Origin: Sphingomonas sp. PP-CE-1G-424
GTDB taxonomy: Bacteria > Pseudomonadota > Alphaproteobacteria > Sphingomonadales > Sphingomonadaceae
Direction: 5' to 3'
Length of the DNA: 64,000 nt
Assembly (NCBI RefSeq): GCF_004341085.1
Contig: NZ_SLXW01000011.1
Location: 1-64,000, forward strand
In this document: piece after piece, positions 34,213 through 43,385 of the stretch
How the letters are laid out: each line of letters opens with the position of its first letter
Position numbering within the stretch: position 1 is the first letter of the stretch
Notes under the pieces: generated by a model
What the model was told of the DNA's origin: nothing
Seen by the model: the letters and a program-made list of their open reading frames with translations, nothing else
The model's database searches: none
Program-made: the position numbers and the translations under genes

Positions 34213-35652
34213 TTATCCAGGAGATAGAATTTGTTTTCGTCCGGGGAGCAATAGCCCCCTATGATATACAGTAGGCGATCTACTGCGGCTTTGGTCGACG
34301 ATCGCCAGCCACGCCATTGCCTCTGCAACGCGCGTGCCCGGTTCGAGCGGGATCCGGGCCAGCTCGGTGCCGAACGGTGCAAAATAGGCGGGTTCGCCCT
34401 GCCATTCGGTAAAGCGCTCGCGGGCCTGCTCGATCGACCAGCCGTGGAGGTGGATACCAAGATCGACGAGCGCGCGGGCGACGCGGAACAGAAGCCAGTG
34501 AATGTGGCCGAGCGCATCGTGCGGGTCGGTATAGGCACCGGCTTTTTCGGCAAGTTGCTCGGCGTAGATGCCCCAGCCTTCGACGAAGGCCGACGCGTAT
34601 TCGATGCGGAGCGGGTGGGGCGGGGTGGCGCTCTCCAGACCCAGCTGGATCATGTGGCCGGGGAGGAGTTCGTGCGCGACGACGCTCGGGAGCGTCCAGC
34701 ATGGACGGCAGCGGATGTCCTTGAGGTCGACGACATAGGCGCCGGCGCGGGTCGGAGTCGGGACCTCTCGATAGCCGCCGCGGCCGGCGGCGATGTCTTG
34801 CGCGGATAACGCGCGGGCGCTGGCGTTCAGGCACCATGGAGGGAGCGCGCCGAACGCCGTCGGGATTTTGGCTCGCGCGGTGGCGAGCATGCGGTTCATG
34901 TCGCCAATTGCCTCTGCGCGGCCAGCGTCGGTGTCAGGATAGAGAAAGCGTTCGTCCCGCCAGAGTGTGGCATAGCGGGCTGCGACGGTCCCCTTGGATG
35001 CGCCGATCCGGTCGAACAGGTGTGTGGCGCGGGCGTGAAGGCGGTTCAGTTCGACGAAGAGCCGGCCTTCCGCATAGGCTGGCGTCATGGCGCCGAGCGG
35101 GCGTTGCAGTTGGAGAGCATACCAGTCCGCGCCGCCCCTGAACCGTCCGACTCCGGGCGCGGACGGGGCGATATCGCGGAGACTTTCGAGCGCGGCGATC
35201 TGTCGGTCGATCGCGGGGTTTGTGGGGGCGGTTCGAAGCGCGTCGACCGTGCGGTCGAGCGACAGGCGGGGAAGGACGATGCCGGCTTCGGCGTCGGCGA
35301 AGATCGCGGTGGTGTCTGCGTCGATCCTGGCTTGATCCGGACGTGCTGCCTTCCAGGCGCCGGTCGCAGGGGTGACGCGGTAGGGGCTGCGTCCGGTGCG
35401 GCCGAACGTGGACCGTGCGATGGCGGCGTCGATTGCCAGACCGGCGCGGGCGGTGATCAGGTCGAGGCGGTCGCTCGGTTGCAGGGAGCTTGCGTCGAAC
35501 GGCGTCAGCAGGCGGAGCGCTTCGTCCGGGTTGGTTGCGGCGGCATTGTTCAGGGCTTGGCGAAGAAGCGGGACGGATTGGGCGCGGGCGTTTGCGGAGG
35601 CGAAGGCTGTTGAAGCCAGTCCGACGAGTATGCTTCTGCGGGTTGGCGTCAT
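34213..35652 (-). CDS. DUF885 family metallopeptidase-like protein, exported
   Basis: A 479-residue protein with an N-terminal twin-arginine-like signal (TRRSILVGLASTAFASA, cleavage near ANARAQ). The DUF885 zinc motif HELLPGH is at 327-333, followed by EGWGIYAEQLAEKAGAY. It is probably periplasmic; substrate unknown. The last ~30 residues are encoded in an AT-rich tail (34213-34290) unlike the rest, so the 3' end may have been altered by the neighbouring mobile segment. It is separate from the uronate genes in direction and spacing. Confidence 0.85.
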   Translation of the reverse strand: MTPTRRSILVGLASTAFASANARAQSVPLLRQALNNAAATNPDEALRLLTPFDASSLQPSDRLDLITARAGLAIDAAIARSTFGRTGRSPYRVTPATGAWKAARPDQARIDADTTAIFADAEAGIVLPRLSLDRTVDALRTAPTNPAIDRQIAALESLRDIAPSAPGVGRFRGGADWYALQLQRPLGAMTPAYAEGRLFVELNRLHARATHLFDRIGASKGTVAARYATLWRDERFLYPDTDAGRAEAIGDMNRMLATARAKIPTAFGALPPWCLNASARALSAQDIAAGRGGYREVPTPTRAGAYVVDLKDIRCRPCWTLPSVVAHELLPGHMIQLGLESATPPHPLRIEYASAFVEGWGIYAEQLAEKAGAYTDPHDALGHIHWLLFRVARALVDLGIHLHGWSIEQARERFTEWQGEPAYFAPFGTELARIPLEPGTRVAEAMAWLAIVDQSRSRSPTVYHRGLLLPGRKQILSPG

Positions 35653-35802
35653 TCTATGCCCCTCCGTGCGTCTTGAGCGAACGGTGAACCCTGGGACGCG
35701 TGTGCTTCGACTTCGCTCAGCACGAACGGGGTGGAGGCGGTCTTACTCTGGCTCTGGGCGGAGAAGGCATTGCGGGATACAGGAACCGTCATCGAGGGCG
35801 CA

Positions 35803-38800
35803 TCATCGCTGTAGCGAGACGCGGTTGTTCGCCTGCGTGATCTCGGGCTCGTCCCCAGCAAGCGCGACGTGAACGGTCAGCGTTGCGGGGTTTACGCGGG
35901 CCGGTATCGCCAGCGTCACGGTCGTGGTCCTCGGTCGCAGATCCAGCGGAGCGGCCAGCGGCGGGATGCTCTTGGTTGCCACCACTCTACCCATCGCGTC
36001 GATCAGTTCCGCACGGCCGCCTTTCGCGTCCTTTGCACCGAGGCTGTGAACCATGACCGTCACGGTGCGGCCCTTCACGACCACATCGTCGGTACCGATG
36101 CCGAGGTCCGCGCGCTCGTCTACCGGGGTGCCCGGCTCGATCAGCGCGAAGTCGAACACCGTGGTGCCGGGCGCGAACGTCACGTCGGTGCTGGCGCTGC
36201 GTTCGAGCGTCATGGTCTGCGCAGCGCCGATCGCTGCGAGCGTCTTGCCGCCGTCGGTGCTGCTAGACGCCTGCATCGACCAGCGGCCGGCGGTGACGGT
36301 CCAGGTCGACATCGTCGCGCGCTGGGCGTGGTCTGTGGTGTTGTAGGCGATCACCCGGAACCTGGTCGGCGTCGCGCCGGGCAGCAGGAGCGCGACCCGT
36401 GTCGCCGCGCCCGGCTCGGCGAAGCGCCAGCTTACGGTGTTGCCGGGCCAGCTCTGGTTGCGGCGCAGCGCGATCCCACCGAGGCGCTCGCGTTGCAGGA
36501 TCTCGCTTGGCTGGTCGACGCGGTCGCTCCACCAATGGCCTTCGGTGTACATGTCCATGTGCAGCGACTTGTCGGCGATCGCGTCGGCATGGAGCGCTTC
36601 CAGGGGTGCGGTGTCGCCGGTCGCGGCCCAGGCAGTGTAGCGGGCGAACGGGTCTTCGGACTTGGCCGTGGCAAGTTTGGTGCGGGCCGCGGCGCCACCG
36701 GGGAGTGCGTCGAACGCGTTCTCGTTGAATTCGGCCAGCGCGCCCGGACCGGCCTTGGCGAGCCGCGCTTCGATCGGGCGAAGGTATTTGGCGTCGCCGG
36801 TGTAGCGCCACGCGGCCCAGGTCGCCTGCAACGAGGTCGTGATGCCGCCGCCGTCGCCGGTGCGCTCGGCATCGGTGCGCCAGTTGATCTCGTTGGGATA
36901 GCTCCAGCTGCCGTCGGGTGCCTGCTTGCCGTGCGCCATCCAGCCGTCGATCACGCCGGTGACGAGGCCGCGGGCGAGCGGATTGGCGTTGTAGAGGCCG
37001 ACCAGCATCGGGCCGTGCATGACGGTGAAGGCATAGGGTTTCTGCCATTCCCACGCACCTTCGCGGTACATCTTTCGCCCGCCATACCAGTTGCTGGCGA
37101 AGTGCATGTGGCCGGCGGGGTTCTTGAGGATCACGGTCTGGAGGGCGCGCGTGTTGTCCATCAGGCGCTCGACCGCCTTGGGCTCGCCCCAGTTGAGGTA
37201 CAGGCGTTCGGCGTTGCTGTTCAGGCCCTCTTCGTACGCGTGGAGTTCGTCGGCGGTAATGTAGCCGAGGCCGTTCACGATCATGCCGTTCTTGTAGACC
37301 GCGTCGGACAGCGCGCGGAGCGAGGCGTTGATCTTGTCGGGCTCGACTCCCATCAGCGCCAAGCCAGGCCATTGCTGGCTCAGATCGGTGTCGTCGGAAA
37401 TGCCACCGCCGAAATCGCCGTAGGGGACTTGCCGCTCGTCGATCCACCAGGTGACGAATTGGCGGACGCGCTTGAGGTCTTCGAGCTGGCGGAAGGCCCA
37501 TAGGGGAACGCCTGCGGGGGCGACCGGCTGGACGAAGGCTGGCAGGTTCTCGGGGCGGTAATTGATGTCGGCCCAATAGGCGCGGGCGCGCGCGTTGTCG
37601 GCGTCGACGCGGAGCAGGTCGGAGATGTCGGCGAACAGGCGCTGGTAGAGGCCGGCGCGTTTCGAGGCGGTGTGTTCCTCGACGAGGAAGCCCCAATTGT
37701 CTTTCACCTGCGCCATGCGGTCGGCGATGTGCTCGGGCAGGGCTGCGGCGCGAGACTTTAATACTAAGCGAATCTTGGCGCCGTTCAGCGCGGTGGCGTC
37801 GAAGTCGGGGGCGGCGCTGGCGATCGTCAGATAGAGGCTGTCATTGGGGAGGATGCGGTCGCGCAGGTCAAGCCAGAGGGTGCGCGCTTCGTTCGGGCGG
37901 ACCGAGACGGAGAGGTCGATCATGTCGCGGCCGGGCCAGATCGGGTCCTTCACGCAGATGTTGAGAGCGATCAGGCCGGCGGCGTCAGTCTTGGCGTTCA
38001 GCGCGGGGATATCAATCGCGATGCCGTCGAGACCGTCGTTGAGGTTCTGCCAGCCGTAATCGAACGCGCGGGCGAGCGGGCGGTCGGGGAGCGCGTCGCC
38101 GAAGCTTGCCGGGATCAGGATGTGGACGATCGGGGCGGCGTCCTTGCGGCGGACGGGCGCGCCGGATGCGCCACCGGTGCCTGCCCCGACCGCGGCTTTG
38201 AGACCGGCGGAGGGCATCGCGACGACTGTGCTGCGTTCGTTGGGCGCGAACCGGCCGGCGATGTACGTGTTGAGCGGTGCGAGCGCGGCGAGGTTAGGGG
38301 AGGCGGCGGCGTCGATGGTGTAAGAGAGCTTGAAGCTGCCGGCGGGTTCCGCGCCTGCGCCGACGTCATAGGCCCAGAGCTCCTGGATCGGCTGCTCCTG
38401 CATCGTGTTGGTGAAGCTCAGCGTGCCGCCGGTGCGGGGGGCGAACTGGTTTACGCTGCGGACTGTGCCTCGGGCGCGGGTGGCGATCAGGGCGGGCTTG
38501 GTGCCGTCGCTCCAGTCCAGGCGACCATAGGCCGCGCCGCGGATCTCGACGCGGTTGACGCGTTCGTTCGGCGGGATCGTCAGGTCGTAGCGCTTGCCGC
38601 CTTCGACATAGGTGTTCCAGTCGGGCAGCTCAAAATAATCGTCGCGGCCGGGCAGGCGGGAGCGGTTGTAGACGCCGGGCCAGGTCGTCTCTGCGATTCC
38701 GTCGACGCCTTTCCACATCCATTCCTTCAGGTCCTTCGCGTCGGCGAATTCGACTTTCCGGACGCGGGTGACAGGGGCGTCGAGGACGGGTGGCGCGGAC

Positions 38801-39603
38801 TTGTCCCAGCCGTAGCGGTGGAGCCACGCCGTGCGTCTGGCTGCCGGATCGGTCGCGGGGGCGGGGGCCGGTTCGCGCTTATCGGCGAGCGCTGCGACAT
38901 CGGAGGCGGGGAGGATGCGGTCGTAGACACGGATCTCGTCGAGGTCCGATCCGCGCATGAAATTGTAGCGGCTCTGGACTTGGTGGGGGGACATGACGCG
39001 GCCGGCGAGGCCGAACTGGTCGAGGCCGCTGTCGAGGTCGGCCTTCTGGTCCTTCCGCACGACCAGCTTACCGTCGATATAGAGCTGCACGCCGATGGTT
39101 TCGTCCCAGGTGAAGGCGATGTGCGACCAGGCGTCGGCGGCGGGGGCTTGGGGGATCGTCCACGACACCCGGATGCGCGAGAGGTTCGCGTCGGTGACGA
39201 AGGCGTCGAAGCCGTGGCCGTTCCAGTCGATCCGTAGGAACGCCATGTCCCAGCTCGAATGGTCCGCGAACCCGGTGCGGAAGATCACGAACGGGGCTTC
39301 GCCGACGGGGGTGCGGGCGCGCCAGAAGAAAGCGAGCGTACCACGGTCCGCGCGGATGTTGCCGGGGGCTTTCCACGCTACGTAGCCGTCGTCCGCCCAG
39401 CGCACGGCGCCGCCGATCGTGCCGTCCGGGGTTACGTCGACGCCGCTGCGGAAATTGGGGACGGGGTCGCCGGTGGCGTAGTCGGCGGTGAGGCTCTTGT
39501 CGGCGGAGGCGCGGAAGAGGAGGCCGGTCGCGTCCTGCGCTTGTGCCGGAGCGATGCTCGCAACGGCTAATGCTAGGACGGACGCCGTGGTGGAACGCTT
39601 CAC
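35803..39603 (-). CDS. Giant exported LamG-domain protein, putative polysaccharide-active enzyme
   Basis: 1,266 residues with a signal peptide (about 1-22, ending PAQAQ). A LamG/concanavalin-like domain covers about 30-235 (WSHIAFTWDETIGVQLYIDG, then MRGSDLDEIRVYDRIL). The long central part (about 640-1000) is Trp/Tyr-rich and helical (VTWWIDERQVPYGDFGGGIS, HFASNWYGGRKMYREGAWEW, TEGHWWSDRVDQPSEIL), like an (alpha/alpha)-toroid lyase or hydrolase. A C-terminal Ig-like CARDB-type domain follows. It probably starts at GTG 39603. Context within the uronate locus suggests a pectin-related activity; no CAZy family can be assigned from sequence alone. Confidence 0.75.
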   Translation of the reverse strand: MKRSTTASVLALAVASIAPAQAQDATGLLFRASADKSLTADYATGDPVPNFRSGVDVTPDGTIGGAVRWADDGYVAWKAPGNIRADRGTLAFFWRARTPVGEAPFVIFRTGFADHSSWDMAFLRIDWNGHGFDAFVTDANLSRIRVSWTIPQAPAADAWSHIAFTWDETIGVQLYIDGKLVVRKDQKADLDSGLDQFGLAGRVMSPHQVQSRYNFMRGSDLDEIRVYDRILPASDVAALADKREPAPAPATDPAARRTAWLHRYGWDKSAPPVLDAPVTRVRKVEFADAKDLKEWMWKGVDGIAETTWPGVYNRSRLPGRDDYFELPDWNTYVEGGKRYDLTIPPNERVNRVEIRGAAYGRLDWSDGTKPALIATRARGTVRSVNQFAPRTGGTLSFTNTMQEQPIQELWAYDVGAGAEPAGSFKLSYTIDAAASPNLAALAPLNTYIAGRFAPNERSTVVAMPSAGLKAAVGAGTGGASGAPVRRKDAAPIVHILIPASFGDALPDRPLARAFDYGWQNLNDGLDGIAIDIPALNAKTDAAGLIALNICVKDPIWPGRDMIDLSVSVRPNEARTLWLDLRDRILPNDSLYLTIASAAPDFDATALNGAKIRLVLKSRAAALPEHIADRMAQVKDNWGFLVEEHTASKRAGLYQRLFADISDLLRVDADNARARAYWADINYRPENLPAFVQPVAPAGVPLWAFRQLEDLKRVRQFVTWWIDERQVPYGDFGGGISDDTDLSQQWPGLALMGVEPDKINASLRALSDAVYKNGMIVNGLGYITADELHAYEEGLNSNAERLYLNWGEPKAVERLMDNTRALQTVILKNPAGHMHFASNWYGGRKMYREGAWEWQKPYAFTVMHGPMLVGLYNANPLARGLVTGVIDGWMAHGKQAPDGSWSYPNEINWRTDAERTGDGGGITTSLQATWAAWRYTGDAKYLRPIEARLAKAGPGALAEFNENAFDALPGGAAARTKLATAKSEDPFARYTAWAATGDTAPLEALHADAIADKSLHMDMYTEGHWWSDRVDQPSEILQRERLGGIALRRNQSWPGNTVSWRFAEPGAATRVALLLPGATPTRFRVIAYNTTDHAQRATMSTWTVTAGRWSMQASSSTDGGKTLAAIGAAQTMTLERSASTDVTFAPGTTVFDFALIEPGTPVDERADLGIGTDDVVVKGRTVTVMVHSLGAKDAKGGRAELIDAMGRVVATKSIPPLAAPLDLRPRTTTVTLAIPARVNPATLTVHVALAGDEPEITQANNRVSLQR

Positions 39604-39663
39604 TGCTCTCTCCCTGGTGCCAATCAGCGTTGAGCGATTTGGCCAAATGTTCGTCGTCAGAAG

Positions 39664-39722
39664 CTTGTTCTCCCGCGAAGGCGGGAGCCCAGACTGGACT
39701 CCCGCTTTCGCGGGAGAACAAG
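39664..39722. repeat. 59-bp REP-like palindrome between transporter and LamG gene
   Basis: Outer arms CTTGTTCTCCCGCGAA / TTCGCGGGAGAACAAG are perfect over 16 bp; the stem continues for most of another 12 bp. It resembles genome-dispersed REP elements and could attenuate transcription from the transporter into the LamG gene. Confidence 0.8.
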
Positions 39723-39733
39723 GAAGGGCAGAC

Positions 39734-41053
39734 CTAGCCCGCGTCCACTCTCGCCAGCCTCGGCGAGAGCAGGTGCACGACGGTGATCGCGATCAGGTAC
39801 GTGCTCCCGGCGACCGCGAAGATCAGCGTGTAGCTCCCCGTGGTCTGCAGGACGTAGCCGGTGAACTTGGCCATCATCATGCCGCCGATCGCACCGACCG
39901 TGCCGCCAATGCCGACCACCGACCCGACTGCGCCGCGCGGAAACATGTCCGACGGGATCGTGTACAGGTTCGCCGAGAACGCTTGGTGCGCCGCCGTCGC
40001 CAGCCCGACGATCCCGACCGCGAGCCAGAGGTTGTCGACATATTGCGCGAAGAAAATCGGCATCACCAAGAACGCGCAGGCCAGCATCGTGATCTTCCGC
40101 GCGAAATTGGCGGAGTAACCGCGCTTCATCAGCTTGGACGACGACCAGCCGCCCGCGACGCTGCCGACGTCCGAGAGCAGGTAGATCGCGACCAGCGGTG
40201 GACCGAAGCTCTTGAGATCGAGATGATAGGTCTTGGCGAGGAAATCGGGCGTCCAGAACAGGAACAGCCACCAGATCGGATCGATCAGGAATTTGCCCAG
40301 CGCATACGCCCAGGTCTCGCGGTAGCCGAGCAGCTTGAGCCAGCCGATCTTCTTCGCGGGGTCTGCGGGATCGCTTTCGATATGCGCGAGTTCGGCGGGC
40401 GACAGCTTGACCACCTCGCGCGGCCGGCGATAGATCGCGATCCAGGCGACCAGCCAGATCAGGCTGATCGCGCCGGTGATGATGAACGCCATCCGCCAGC
40501 CGAATGCGATCGTGATGATCGGCACGATCAGCGGGGTGATCACCGCGCCGATGTTCGCGCCCGCATTGAACACGCCGGTCGCGAACGCGCGCTCCTTGGC
40601 AGGAAACCACTCCGAGACCGCCTTGATGCCCGCGGGGAAGTTGCCCGCCTCGCCTAGGCCGAGCACGACGCGCGCCGCGGAGAACTGGAACGCATTGCCG
40701 GCGAACCCGCACAGCGTGTGGCCGAGCGTCCAGATCACGAACGCGACCGAATAACCGATCCGCGCGCCGAGCACGTCGACGATCCGGCCGAAGCTCAGAT
40801 AACCGATCGCATAGGCCGCCTGGAACCAGAAGATGACATCGGCATAGGTCGTCTCGTTCCAGCCGAGTTCGGCGGAGATGGTCGGCTTCAGGACACCGAT
40901 CATCTGCCGGTCGACATAGTTGATTGCGGTGGCGGCAAACAACAGGCTGCAGATCAGCCAGCGATACCGGCCGATATTGCCGCCAATTCCAGCCTCGCCC
41001 ACCCCGTTCGCGCCGGGAGCGCCCGCGACCTCCGGCATGTTCATGCTCGCCAT
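39734..41053 (-). CDS. exuT: MFS hexuronate transporter (ExuT-like)
   Basis: A 439-residue inner-membrane carrier of the anion:cation symporter family with 12 predicted helices. Family signatures include INYVDRQMIGVLKPTISAEL near helix 1, RVVLGLGEAGNFPAGIKAVS and SEWFPAKERAFATGVFNAGA. It likely imports galacturonate or glucuronate with protons. AGGAG precedes ATG 41053. It sits between the FAH-family gene and the LamG gene, all on the minus strand downstream of the operator at 41916. Substrate is from family and context. Confidence 0.85.
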   Translation of the reverse strand: MASMNMPEVAGAPGANGVGEAGIGGNIGRYRWLICSLLFAATAINYVDRQMIGVLKPTISAELGWNETTYADVIFWFQAAYAIGYLSFGRIVDVLGARIGYSVAFVIWTLGHTLCGFAGNAFQFSAARVVLGLGEAGNFPAGIKAVSEWFPAKERAFATGVFNAGANIGAVITPLIVPIITIAFGWRMAFIITGAISLIWLVAWIAIYRRPREVVKLSPAELAHIESDPADPAKKIGWLKLLGYRETWAYALGKFLIDPIWWLFLFWTPDFLAKTYHLDLKSFGPPLVAIYLLSDVGSVAGGWSSSKLMKRGYSANFARKITMLACAFLVMPIFFAQYVDNLWLAVGIVGLATAAHQAFSANLYTIPSDMFPRGAVGSVVGIGGTVGAIGGMMMAKFTGYVLQTTGSYTLIFAVAGSTYLIAITVVHLLSPRLARVDAG

Positions 41054-41077
41054 TGGCTTCTCTCCTAAAGACAGCCT

Positions 41078-41872
41078 CTAGCGGGCCTTGATGGTGCAGT
41101 GGACGGCTAACCGTCCGTCGAAGCGCGCCTCGACCCGGTCGCCGATCGCCACCGGATGGACGCCGGTGACCGCGCCGGTCGAAACCCATTGTCCCGGCGA
41201 CAGCGCGATCCCGCGTGCGGCTAGGTGTTCGAGCAGATAGCGCACCGCGCCGAACGGGCCGTCGAGCATGGTCGCACTCGTGGCCGCACCGATCAAGGCG
41301 CCGTTGATCCACAGCTCGACCGGCCAGTCGTTGATGTCGCCATCGCGCCAGCCCTTGGCATCGGCGCCGACGACGAGGCCGTTGTTATTGCCGAAATCGG
41401 AGACGGTGACGGTCGGTCCGAGCGCGTTGATGCCGGGGAAGGGCGAACTCGCGATCTCGATCCCGACATGCACCGCGTCGATCATCGCGCGGGCTTCGTC
41501 GATCGTATAGGTCGACTTGGCAGGGTGGGGCGCGGTGCCGATCCTGAGCAGAAATTCGGCCTCTGCCGCGGCAAACCCTTGCGCGAACACTGGCATAGCG
41601 ACCGGATCGGCGCTGGCCATGACGATTTGATCGGCGAAGATGGGGCCGGTCAGGCGGTCGATACCGTCGAGCGGCGGGTTGATCCGGCCGACCTTCCAGC
41701 CCGCCACGACGCCGTCCGCGAGCAGCAGCGCCGCGTCCTGCACGGCATAGCCCTCGTCGAGCGTGACCGGCACGTCGCCGGGAAATTCGGGAACGACGCC
41801 ACCGTCGCGGCGCGCGTCCACGAAGGTCTGGGCGATCCGTGTCGTGTTGGTCGTGTTCGGCTGTGCCGCCAA
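41078..41872 (-). CDS. Fumarylacetoacetase / 2-keto-4-pentenoate hydratase family enzyme
   Basis: 264 residues. Core blocks are AGWKVGRINPPLDGIDRLTG, GFAAAEAEFLLRIG and DAVHVGIEIASSPFPGINAL; the last holds the metal-binding Glu. It resembles MhpD-type hydratases acting on 2-keto acids. TTG 41872 is preferred because AGGAGG lies just upstream and the operator at 41916-41929 would otherwise fall inside the gene; the upstream ATG 41929 is the alternative. Its role in uronate breakdown is unknown. Confidence 0.75.
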   Translation of the reverse strand: MAAQPNTTNTTRIAQTFVDARRDGGVVPEFPGDVPVTLDEGYAVQDAALLLADGVVAGWKVGRINPPLDGIDRLTGPIFADQIVMASADPVAMPVFAQGFAAAEAEFLLRIGTAPHPAKSTYTIDEARAMIDAVHVGIEIASSPFPGINALGPTVTVSDFGNNNGLVVGADAKGWRDGDINDWPVELWINGALIGAATSATMLDGPFGAVRYLLEHLAARGIALSPGQWVSTGAVTGVHPVAIGDRVEARFDGRLAVHCTIKAR

Positions 41873-41915
41873 GAACCCCTCCTGTGATGTCGTTCTATTT
41901 TTTCGAAGCGTATGG

Positions 41916-41929
41916 GAAACCGGTGTCAT
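41916..41929. promoter_or_regulatory. LacI-type operator, copy 1 (one mismatch)
   Basis: GGAAACCGGTGTCA, 44 bp before the TTG start of the FAH-family gene. It differs by one base from the consensus GGTAACCGGTGTCA. Confidence 0.7.
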
Positions 41930-41945
41930 TGACAAGCCGACTTGC

Positions 41946-43385
41946 TCAGCCCGCGAACAATGAGCACCAGTTTTCGTCGTGAGCATCGGTCGCGGCACGG
42001 CCGAGCGCTGCCATTAGTGCAGCGTCCTCAAGCACTTCGCGAGAAATGCCGAGGCCTTCGTCTGTCAAGCGCGCGACGATATCCGCCGGGCTGCCCGCGG
42101 ATGCGAGTATGGCCAGCCTGTTGCCGGCAGGGTCGACGATCGGCTGTCCACCGCGCGATCGGCGGATCAGGAACGCGGTCCAGGCGCCGAACGCCGCGAC
42201 GACGTGCGTCGGCATGCGTCCCGCGCGGCGATTGGCGATCAGCGTATCGCCGAGGCGATAGGGGAGCTTCTGCGAACCGTCCTGCGCGATCTGGTCGAGC
42301 CGGTGGACGATCACCGGGTTGCGGAAGCGTCGCAGTACGGCTGCGCGATAGTCCTGGATGTCGAGGCCGTGGACGGGGGGCAGCATCGGGATGATGTCGC
42401 GGACGATCATCGCGTCTACGAACGCGGCCAGTTCCGGGTCGCGCATCGCGTCGGCGACGCTGGTCGATCCGCGCAACAGGCCGGCATAGGCAAGCGTGGA
42501 ATGCGCGCCGTTGAGGATCCGCAGCTTGGCCTTTTCGTAGCCGCCGACGTCGGTGGTGATGGTCGCGCCGACGCTGGCGAGGTCGGGGCCGAGCGGCCGC
42601 CCGATGTCCTCGATGACCCATTGCGTGAACGATTCCCGCTGGACCGCAGCGCGATCCTCGATCCCGAGTGCTGCGGCGACATCGGCGTAGAGCGCGGCGT
42701 CGCTTGCCGGGGTGATCGAATCGACCATCGTCGAGGGCACCCGGACCTCGCCCGCGATCCAGTCCGCCAGTGATGCATCGGTCCGTCCCGCAAAGGCGAC
42801 CAGTGCGGCATGCAACTTGGCGCCGTTGCTCGCGAGATTGTCGCACGGCATCGGTACGAAGGGCGCAATGCCGGCGGCCCGGCGCGCGGCGAGGCCGGCG
42901 ACGATCCAGCCGACGACGCTGCGCGGAACCGTCGTTCCGGCGAGGTCGTGGACGATATCGGGATGGCTCAGGTCGAGCGTGCCATCGCCTGCGAGGCAAT
43001 AGCCCTTCTCGGTCACGGTCGTCGTCACCAGCGCAACTGACGGGTCGGCAAGCAGCGCGTGGGTCTCTGCCGCGTCCTCAGGCCCCAGGAAGCGGCGGTG
43101 CGCGCCGATCACGCGCAGCGATGGATCGGCGTCGCGGATCGCAAGCGTATAAAGCCCGTCCTGCTCTGCCAGCGCGTCGATCGTGCCGCGCGTCCGCATC
43201 GATACCGCGGCGATCCCCCAGCGAGCATCGTGCGAAAGGACGTCGTCGACATAGGCCGCCTGGTGCGCGCGGTGAAATGCGCCGGGGCCGAAATGGACGA
43301 TGCCGACGCCGCCGGCTGGGCGCCCTTTCGGGCTTTGTACGGAGCCGGGCAGGGTGGAGAGGCTGGCGAAAGACAGTCGGTTCAC
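41946..43385 (-). CDS. Hexuronate reductase, UxuB/UxaB (mannitol dehydrogenase) family
   Basis: A 479-residue NAD-dependent long-chain polyol dehydrogenase. The N-terminal Rossmann region has GIVHFGPGAFHRAHQAAYVD, which is closer to fructuronate reductase UxuB than to E. coli UxaB. The catalytic region is KLRILNGAHSTLAYAGLLRG, with the family's conserved Lys and Asn. Its partner is uxaA (altronate dehydratase), which needs altronate from tagaturonate, so in vivo it may act as a tagaturonate reductase. GTG 43385 overlaps the uxaA stop (GTGA). Confidence 0.85.
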   Translation of the reverse strand: MNRLSFASLSTLPGSVQSPKGRPAGGVGIVHFGPGAFHRAHQAAYVDDVLSHDARWGIAAVSMRTRGTIDALAEQDGLYTLAIRDADPSLRVIGAHRRFLGPEDAAETHALLADPSVALVTTTVTEKGYCLAGDGTLDLSHPDIVHDLAGTTVPRSVVGWIVAGLAARRAAGIAPFVPMPCDNLASNGAKLHAALVAFAGRTDASLADWIAGEVRVPSTMVDSITPASDAALYADVAAALGIEDRAAVQRESFTQWVIEDIGRPLGPDLASVGATITTDVGGYEKAKLRILNGAHSTLAYAGLLRGSTSVADAMRDPELAAFVDAMIVRDIIPMLPPVHGLDIQDYRAAVLRRFRNPVIVHRLDQIAQDGSQKLPYRLGDTLIANRRAGRMPTHVVAAFGAWTAFLIRRSRGGQPIVDPAGNRLAILASAGSPADIVARLTDEGLGISREVLEDAALMAALGRAATDAHDENWCSLFAG

